Notes under the pieces: model-generated
The model's database searches: none
What the model saw: only the letters and a program-made list of their open reading frames with translations
What the model was told of the DNA's origin: nothing
Source of the DNA: Thiotrichaceae bacterium UBA7359
GTDB taxonomy: Bacteria; Pseudomonadota; Gammaproteobacteria; Eutrophobiales; Eutrophobiaceae
Length of the DNA: 20,913 nucleotides
Reading direction: 5' to 3'
NCBI GenBank assembly: GCA_905182825.1
Contig: CAJJDJ010000114.1
Location: forward strand, 1-20,913
Shown: one piece after another, positions 16,337 through 20,913 of the stretch
Position numbering within the stretch: the stretch's first letter is position 1
Layout of the letters: each line of letters starts with the position of its first letter
Made by a program: the position numbers and the translations under genes

Positions 16337-16585
16337 TCAATTTTTTTTTCTTGAATGACGAATCAATTTGATGATATTTTTTACACCATCGTTTTCCGGT
16401 TCGTCTTTTTCCATTATCCAATTTAAAATATCAAGATCGGCCTCGTTCAATAGTTTTGAAAATGAAATCTTTTCAGTGTCACTGAGCGTATCATAAGACT
16501 GATTTAGAAATTCTTGAAGCACAATATCCATTTCCCGAATTCCACGGCGACAACGCCAAAGAAGACGAGAACGATTATCTTCCAT
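16337..16585 (-). CDS. sdhE: succinate dehydrogenase flavinylation factor SdhE
   Basis: Small soluble protein (SdhE/YgfY; SDHAF2 in mitochondria) that promotes covalent attachment of FAD to SdhA. The 82 residues carry the family signature RRGIREMD, with RGxxE at residues 14-18, preceded by RLLWRC. The helical core follows, with ILNWIM near residues 53-58. The ATG directly follows the sdhB stop (TAAATG), so translation is probably coupled to sdhB. Its place inside the sdh operon fits its function exactly. Confidence 0.95.
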   Translation of the reverse strand: MEDNRSRLLWRCRRGIREMDIVLQEFLNQSYDTLSDTEKISFSKLLNEADLDILNWIMEKDEPENDGVKNIIKLIRHSRKKN

Positions 16586-17368
16586 TTAAAGAGTACGAGA
16601 CAGCATCAGTTTTTTGATTTCAGCGATTGCCTTTGCTGGATTTAATCCCTTCGGACAGGCGTTAGTACAATTCATGATTGTATGACAACGATAAAGTCGA
16701 AATGGATCTTCCAGCTCATCTAGACGTTCTCCGGTATACTCATCTCTGCTGTCCGCAATCCATCGGTAGGCTTGCAATAAAATGGCGGGACCAAGATAAC
16801 GGTCACTATTCCACCAATAACTAGGACAACTAGTAGAACAACAAGCACATAGTATACATTCATATAAGCCATCTAGTTCGGCACGTTCTTCTTTCGATTG
16901 CAGCGTTTCTCTATCTGGAGGCGGAGCAGTTTGAGTTTGAATCCAAGGCTTAATTGATGCATATTGTGCATAGAAATGTGTCAAATCTGGAACTAGATCT
17001 TTAATCACAGGCATATGTGGTAATGGATAGATTGGAACATCACTTTTATATTCGTGTATTGCCTTGGTACAGGCTAAGGTATTTATGCCACCTATATTCA
17101 TAGCACAAGAGCCACAAATACCTTCACGGCAAGAGCGACGAAAGGTTAATGTTGAGTCAATTTCATTTTTGATATAGATGATCGCATCTAATACCATCGG
17201 GCCACAATTATCGAGGTTGATTTCATAGCTATCCAATCTAGGGTTTTCGCCTGAATTTGGTTCCCATCGATAAATATGAAATGTTTTCTTATTTATCGCT
17301 CCTTCAGCCTTTGCGAAGGTTTTACCGGTTTTAACCTTGGAATTTTTTGGTAATGTAAACTCAGCCAT
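16586..17368 (-). CDS. sdhB: succinate dehydrogenase iron-sulfur subunit
   Basis: Carries electrons from FAD in SdhA to ubiquinone through three Fe-S centres. [2Fe-2S]: Cys80, Cys85, Cys88, Cys100 (CREGICGSC...LAC); all four are Cys, unlike E. coli, where one is Asp. [4Fe-4S]/[3Fe-4S]: CILCACCSTSCPS (Cys171, 174, 177, 181), then CHTIMNCTNACPKG (Cys228, 234, 238). The 260-residue length is typical of the alphaproteobacterial/mitochondrial type and longer than E. coli SdhB (238). It starts 26 bases after sdhA and abuts sdhE. Confidence 0.97.
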   Translation of the reverse strand: MAEFTLPKNSKVKTGKTFAKAEGAINKKTFHIYRWEPNSGENPRLDSYEINLDNCGPMVLDAIIYIKNEIDSTLTFRRSCREGICGSCAMNIGGINTLACTKAIHEYKSDVPIYPLPHMPVIKDLVPDLTHFYAQYASIKPWIQTQTAPPPDRETLQSKEERAELDGLYECILCACCSTSCPSYWWNSDRYLGPAILLQAYRWIADSRDEYTGERLDELEDPFRLYRCHTIMNCTNACPKGLNPAKAIAEIKKLMLSRTL

Positions 17369-17394
17369 AGTTATTCTCTATTTTTATAATTCGA

Positions 17395-19182
17395 TTAATA
17401 CACACGTTTCTTTGGTGGGAACACATCGACTTCATCTGTTAGTGTAAACATATGTACGGGTCGATATTTGAAACTAACTTCACCATTATCATTAAATGTA
17501 GCTAAAGTGTGTTTCATCCAATTTTCGTCATCACGTTCAGGATAATCTTCTCGCGCATGGCCACCACGACTTTCTTCACGATTATAAGCACTATGAATAC
17601 TAACCATGGCACATCGCAGAAGATTATCTAGCTCCAATGTTTCAACGAGATCGGTATTCCAAATCATGCCCTTGTCTCCAACCTTGACTTGAGAAAATGA
17701 ATCCCATATTTTTGCCATTTCATCTATACCATGTTTCAATGATTCGCCAGTGCGAAATACCGCTGCATCATTTTGCATGGTACGTTGCATCTTATTACGT
17801 ATTTCAGAAGTCGGTATCGAACCTTTGTTGTGACGTAACTTATCTAGACGATCAAGACTTTCATCACCAGCGTTAGGCATCGATTTATGTGGTTGTTCTG
17901 GTTTTATATTTTCGGAACAATAGTTGGCAGCAGCACGACCAAAAACGATCAAGTCCAGCAATGAATTCGAGCCTAGACGATTAGCACCATGGACGGATAC
18001 ACAGGCTGCTTCACCTATGGCCATTAGACCTTCTACAATAGTGTCTGGATTTCCATCTTTCAAGTTTACTACTTGACCGTGATAATTAGTTTGTATTCCA
18101 CCCATGTTATAATGCACAGTTGGTATAACCGGTATAGGTTCTTTGGTGACATCTACACCTGCAAATATTTCTGCCGATTCAACGATACCTGGTAGGCGTT
18201 CATTAATGACTTCGGCTCCTAAGTGCTCTAGATGCAAGTGAATATGATCTTTATCCTTTCCGACGCCACGACCTTCGCGTATTTCCATTGTCATGGAGCG
18301 ACTAACAACATCACGTGATGCTAAGTCCTTTGCAGAAGGAGCATAGCGTTCCATAAAACGTTCACCTTCTGAGTTTGTGAGGTACCCACCTTCGCCACGT
18401 ACGCCTTCAGTAATTAAACAGCCCGAACCATAAATACCAGTTGGATGAAATTGAATAAATTCCATATCTTGAAGCGGTAGACCCGCACGAAGAACCATTC
18501 CATTTCCATCACCGGTGCATGTATGAGCAGAGGTTGCCGAAAAATAAGAGCGACCATAACCGCCTGTTGCTAATACAACTTGATGCGCTCTAAAACGATG
18601 AATTTTTCCATCTTCCAGATTCCAGGCCATAACACCACGACAGACACCATCTTCATCCATAATCAAATCCAAAGCAAAGTATTCAATAAAAAATTCTGCT
18701 TCATGTTTCAAAGATTGTTGATAGAGCGTATGCAAAATAGCATGTCCAGTTCTATCAGCAGCAGCACAAGTACGTTGTGCTATTCCTTCACCATAGTTGG
18801 TAGTCATACCACCAAAGGGTCGTTGATATATCTTTCCTTCTTCAGTTCGAGAGAATGGCACACCTTGATGTTCCAATTCTATAACTGCGGGTACGGCCTC
18901 ACGACACATGTATTCTATAGCGTCTTGGTCGCCCAGCCAGTCTGAGCCTTTTATGGTGTCATACATATGCCAGCGCCAGTCATCTTTTCCCATATTACCA
19001 AGAGATGCGCTCATTCCACCTTGTGCTGCGACAGTATGACTTCGAGTTGGAAAAACTTTCGTTATACATGCAGTTTTCAATCCTTTAGCAGCCATACCAA
19101 ATGTCGACCTAAGACCAGAGCCACCAGCACCAACTACAACGATATCGTATTCGTGTTCAATAATTTCGTATGATTTTGTCAT
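17395..19182 (-). CDS. sdhA: succinate dehydrogenase flavoprotein subunit
   Basis: Catalyses succinate to fumarate on the cytoplasmic face of complex II. The Rossmann GAGGSG is at residues 18-23. FAD is attached covalently to His49 in RSHTVAAQGGMSASLGN. Substrate-site segments are HTCTGDGNGMVLRAGLPLQD, EFIQFHPTG and the HGANRLGSNSLLDLIVFG region (~395-415). The C-terminal helical domain has SRGGHAREDYPERDDENW. Length 595, normal. The gene starts 6 bases after the sdhD stop. Alternating long reading frames on the opposite strand are shadows of it. Confidence 0.98.
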   Translation of the reverse strand: MTKSYEIIEHEYDIVVVGAGGSGLRSTFGMAAKGLKTACITKVFPTRSHTVAAQGGMSASLGNMGKDDWRWHMYDTIKGSDWLGDQDAIEYMCREAVPAVIELEHQGVPFSRTEEGKIYQRPFGGMTTNYGEGIAQRTCAAADRTGHAILHTLYQQSLKHEAEFFIEYFALDLIMDEDGVCRGVMAWNLEDGKIHRFRAHQVVLATGGYGRSYFSATSAHTCTGDGNGMVLRAGLPLQDMEFIQFHPTGIYGSGCLITEGVRGEGGYLTNSEGERFMERYAPSAKDLASRDVVSRSMTMEIREGRGVGKDKDHIHLHLEHLGAEVINERLPGIVESAEIFAGVDVTKEPIPVIPTVHYNMGGIQTNYHGQVVNLKDGNPDTIVEGLMAIGEAACVSVHGANRLGSNSLLDLIVFGRAAANYCSENIKPEQPHKSMPNAGDESLDRLDKLRHNKGSIPTSEIRNKMQRTMQNDAAVFRTGESLKHGIDEMAKIWDSFSQVKVGDKGMIWNTDLVETLELDNLLRCAMVSIHSAYNREESRGGHAREDYPERDDENWMKHTLATFNDNGEVSFKYRPVHMFTLTDEVDVFPPKKRVY

Positions 19183-19188
19183 TATTAT

Positions 19189-19569
19189 TTACAGTCCTAA
19201 ATAAAGCTTTAACACAGCAATTGCGGCACTAAATCCAGCCAACAATGCAATAAATTTGACCAGAATCAAACAAGCAATTTTTTGCCATTCTGATGCTATA
19301 TAATCTTCTATAACTACCTGTAGGCCTAAGGCAGCATGGTAGTAGAGTGAAATTATGAAAAGCAGCATAAGAACTGCATTTAATGGATTGGCAAACCAAG
19401 CAATTACCGTCGTGTAATTAGCGCCAGTCACAACTACCAGAGAATAGATAAACCATAAACTAAGAGGAATCAGAGCCAAAGCTGTTAGACGCTGTGACCA
19501 CCAATGATTAACACCTTCTTTAGCTGAACCAAGGCCACGAGCACGTGCTATAGGATTTCGAAGGCTCAT
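19189..19569 (-). CDS. sdhD: succinate dehydrogenase membrane anchor subunit SdhD
   Basis: Membrane anchor with SdhC for haem b and ubiquinone. The 126 residues contain three membrane helices (~29-48, 60-82 and 97-122). The N-terminal ARGLGSAKEGVNHWWSQRLTA is typical of the alphaproteobacterial-like SdhD. His78 in LYYHAALGLQVVIEDY is the probable haem ligand, and the Asp-Tyr at 89-90 is the quinone-site pair (Asp82-Tyr83 in E. coli). Its ATG overlaps the sdhC stop by four bases (ATGA). Confidence 0.94.
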   Translation of the reverse strand: MSLRNPIARARGLGSAKEGVNHWWSQRLTALALIPLSLWFIYSLVVVTGANYTTVIAWFANPLNAVLMLLFIISLYYHAALGLQVVIEDYIASEWQKIACLILVKFIALLAGFSAAIAVLKLYLGL

Positions 19570-19949
19570 GTTGAATATCCAAAGTAAAGAGTAGTCATTG
19601 ATAAAATGATACTCATCGCGATGCAGGTATAGCCTGTTATATATACAGTTTTTATTTCTAGACCCTTGCCAGCATCCCAGAATAAATGTCTCACGCCATT
19701 TGTGAGATGGAAATAAAACGAAAAAATAAAGGCAGCAAGGCTGATTTTTCCATACCAGGCAGATACATGTAATTGTAGATTGTTAAATACTTCTTCACCG
19801 GCAGTAAGTCCGACTAACCAGCAGGTTAGAAGCAATGCTCCCAGACTGAGAAAAACACCAGTCCCTCTATGAGTGATAGATAAGATCGACGTTAACTGAG
19901 GTTTATAGACTTGCAAATGGGGTGATAACGGTCGTTTCACCGATTCCAT
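19566..19949 (-). CDS. sdhC: succinate dehydrogenase cytochrome b556 subunit SdhC
   Basis: Large membrane anchor subunit of complex II. 127 residues, three helices (~30-50, 66-86 and 103-124). The N-terminus RPLSPHLQVYKPQLTSILSITHRGTGV is given here only by its ends (RPLSPHLQVYK and SITHRGTGV, residues 6-32) and is the classic signature of the alphaproteobacterial/mitochondrial SdhC family, including the quinone-site Ser and Arg. His81 in FYFHLTNGVRHLFWD is the probable haem ligand. The ATG has AGAGGA a few bases upstream. It overlaps sdhD, and a stable hairpin separates it from the upstream sdhAF4 gene. Confidence 0.95.
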   Translation of the reverse strand: MESVKRPLSPHLQVYKPQLTSILSITHRGTGVFLSLGALLLTCWLVGLTAGEEVFNNLQLHVSAWYGKISLAAFIFSFYFHLTNGVRHLFWDAGKGLEIKTVYITGYTCIAMSIILSMTTLYFGYST

Positions 19950-19989
19950 AATTGTTATCCTCTAAAGTAATGATTGTAGTTTTTTTTAT

Positions 19990-20020
19990 CTGACGCGAAC
20001 TTCAAGATATCTCGCTTCAG
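19990..20020 (-). promoter_or_regulatory. hairpin between sdhAF4 and sdhC
   Basis: CTGA-x-GCGA ... TCGC-x-TCAG: eight paired bases with one mismatch and a 13-base loop, among the stronger hairpins in this AT-rich spacer. On the - strand it lies after the sdhAF4 stop and before the sdhC ribosome binding site, but is followed by A rather than T. It could be an mRNA-processing or stability element. On the + strand it is followed by a T-rich tract (20021-20030), so a terminator for transcription from the left is also possible. Confidence 0.4.
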
Positions 20021-20038
20021 TATTCTTTTTATTTCTTA

Positions 20039-20209
20039 TTAAAAATCGATACAACGCCCTTTTTTTTCCCAATCACCATATCGTGTGGGTTCAAGACCCT
20101 TTGGGCCGCCTATCTCTGAAAGATTAGCTCTAGGCTTGATCTTTTCAGAAGATTTAGAAGGATCTATAAACTTACTAGGTTTATTGTTTGACTTTTCAAC
20201 ATTATTCAT
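20039..20209 (-). CDS. succinate dehydrogenase assembly factor 4-like (DUF1674)
   Basis: A 56-residue protein whose C-terminus GGPKGLEPTRYGDWEKKG, followed by RCIDF and the stop, is the hallmark of DUF1674/SdhAF4. In mitochondria SDHAF4 binds flavinylated SdhA, protects it and helps it join SdhB. The N-terminal half (MNNVEKSNNKP...) is Lys/Ser-rich and unstructured, as in the family. A 56-residue length is short but the conserved end is complete. There is no signal peptide, so it is cytoplasmic, as expected here. The gene is the first of the series leading into sdhC after 89 bases. Only a weak AGG lies upstream of the ATG. The family match is by a strong motif and a fitting context; its function in this organism is inferred. 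Confidence 0.9.
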   Translation of the reverse strand: MNNVEKSNNKPSKFIDPSKSSEKIKPRANLSEIGGPKGLEPTRYGDWEKKGRCIDF

Positions 20210-20316
20210 TATGTTTTACCTATGCTGCATTGCAAGACAGCAATTCTAAGGTTATTTAGAATAAAAATCACGTCACAATCGTAATATTAGACAATGGACT
20301 CTGTACAATCATCAAT

Positions 20317-20322
20317 ATTATA
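20317..20322 (-). promoter_or_regulatory. candidate -10 box of the sdhAF4-sdhCDAB operon
   Basis: A perfect TATAAT on the - strand, about 110 bases upstream of the sdhAF4 start. No recognisable -35 hexamer lies at 16-18 bases, so an activator or extended context would be needed. The call is positional and moderate. Confidence 0.3.
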
Positions 20323-20526
20323 TGGACAGTTACGAAAACTCTTTTCTAATTACGTAAAGATATCAACTAGAGCATCTTCGATAATTACTATCGTATTTGA
20401 TTTGATCAATCATATCTTTTCGTTTGTGAAATGTTTAACCGAGTTTAAATTGAATTTTTAGATAATCTCGACGGTTTATTCTTTTTTGACGTATTTTATC
20501 TATAAAACAATTTTACAATATTAGCA

Positions 20527-20706
20527 GTGCTAGCGACAGAATTAATATCAAGACCTGAGGATGATTGGTATGTAAAACCGCGAGTATTAAGGTCTATCAT
20601 CACCATGTTGGACTGCATAATATTACATCTTTCAACTGATAGTATTGTAACTAACATTTTTAGACGAGCACATGTTGTATGTCATGTGGGAGTTAATGCT
20701 GAATAA
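20527..20706 (+). CDS. hypothetical 59-residue reading frame
   Basis: Open frame of 59 residues from GTG, just below common length cut-offs. It includes SRPEDDWYVKPRV, a central hydrophobic part MLDCIILHL and NIFRRAHVVCHVGVNAE at the end. It is not recognised. Composition is more protein-like than surrounding non-coding DNA (Trp, Cys, His, charged residues), but there is no Shine-Dalgarno sequence. It could be chance or a remnant of a degraded gene. Confidence 0.15.
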   Translation: MLATELISRPEDDWYVKPRVLRSIITMLDCIILHLSTDSIVTNIFRRAHVVCHVGVNAE

Positions 20707-20716
20707 TAGTATGTTA

Positions 20717-20913
20717 CTACAAGATGAAATGTGATTTCCATGCTATCCAAAGTTTTCTGAGGGGTGTTAGACTTGTGTAGGTACTCAACAATTTACAACC
20801 ACCATTAATAATTTCATCGCAAGTTTTAAATGCCAAACGATTTAAAATCAATCCTTGTTTAAGAGTAGAAAAATCATTTTTATTCAGAACATTATACCCG
20901 TCTTCTAATAATG
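20717..20913 (-). CDS. C-terminal end of an unidentified gene, cut by the window edge
   Basis: An open frame of 64 residues plus stop extends to the last base of the window on the - strand, with no in-frame ATG. The visible part reads LLEDGYNVLNKN near the edge, then NRLAFKTCDEIINGGCKLL and ends PLRKLWIAWKSHFIL. The spacing of LL..G, RLAFK, I..GG..LL and a basic Leu/Trp end faintly recalls the C-terminus of squalene/phytoene synthase-family proteins (HpnC or NDUFAF6-like). I do not claim that identity. Codon use looks like a real gene. Confidence 0.5.
   Translation of the reverse strand, partial: LLEDGYNVLNKNDFSTLKQGLILNRLAFKTCDEIINGGCKLLSTYTSLTPLRKLWIAWKSHFIL

Larger units (their letters stand above)
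20210..20716. other. poorly explained 507-base intergenic region upstream of sdhAF4
   Basis: Contains the presumed sdh promoter and two short + strand reading frames below 60 codons: 20294-20461 (55 residues, ATG) and 20527-20706 (59 residues, GTG; reads VLATELISRPEDDWYVKPRV at its start). Neither has a clear ribosome binding site and I recognise neither. The second one starts just after an in-frame stop and ends 10 bases from the convergent partial frame at the right edge. No tRNA, repeat array or insertion element is visible. Confidence 0.5.

Noticed and set aside
18580..18945. 121-residue + strand reading frame
   Set aside because: Lies wholly antisense to sdhA, whose motifs cover the whole region; composition is that of a shadow frame.
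20080..20100. GGTTCAAGACC resembling a tRNA T-loop
   Set aside because: Part of the sdhAF4 coding sequence (GLEPT); no acceptor or anticodon arms can be drawn around it.
20399..20412. TTGAT-TTG-ATCAA resembling an Fnr site
   Set aside because: The spacer is three bases instead of the four in the Fnr consensus, and it lies too far upstream of the -10 candidate to be persuasive.

Overview
The window is an AT-rich stretch of a gammaproteobacterial chromosome. The evidence is the run of rlmB, rpsF, rpsR, a DUF2232-type membrane protein, rplI, dnaB, alr and radA, followed by the YfjD/CorB - YpjD - ffh neighbourhood. Both arrangements are familiar from gammaproteobacteria. The protein sequences match that group throughout, but SdhC and SdhD are of the alphaproteobacterial/mitochondrial-like kind also found in some gammaproteobacteria. 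I cannot name the genus. There is no sign of phage, insertion sequence, CRISPR or tRNA; this is mostly conserved core genome.

Positions 1-7147 (+ strand) carry the end of the rRNA methyltransferase rlmB. Then comes a ribosomal-protein and replication block: S6, S18, an eight-segment membrane protein, L9, the replicative helicase DnaB, alanine racemase and the repair ATPase RadA. dnaB/alr and alr/radA overlap, so they are probably co-transcribed. Positions 7468-9640 (- strand) carry a CNNM/CBS-domain membrane protein (YfjD/CorB type) and the cytochrome c assembly-like YpjD. Positions 9805-13415 (+) carry ffh and, two bases later, the NADP malic enzyme maeB. That second position is more usually held by rpsP.

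Positions 13590-20209 read on the - strand. In transcription order they are a short SdhAF4-like gene (56 residues), sdhC, sdhD, sdhA, sdhB, sdhE, ygfZ, a YheT-family alpha/beta hydrolase and dsbB. From sdhC to ygfZ the genes overlap or lie within about 26 bases of each other. The cluster therefore encodes all four subunits of succinate dehydrogenase plus two dedicated assembly factors: SdhE for flavin attachment to SdhA, and SdhAF4 for the flavinylated SdhA intermediate. YgfZ, a folate-dependent protein linked to iron-sulfur enzyme maintenance, is also included.

The most notable points are these. The SdhAF4 gene is easily missed because of its size. The YheT-family hydrolase has a well-conserved N-terminal coding region with no ATG, GTG or TTG in front of it. 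Alanine racemase has Val at a normally Asp position. Small hairpins sit next to the dnaB ribosome binding site and between sdhAF4 and sdhC. A poorly explained stretch lies at 20210-20716. A partial - strand reading frame runs off the right edge.
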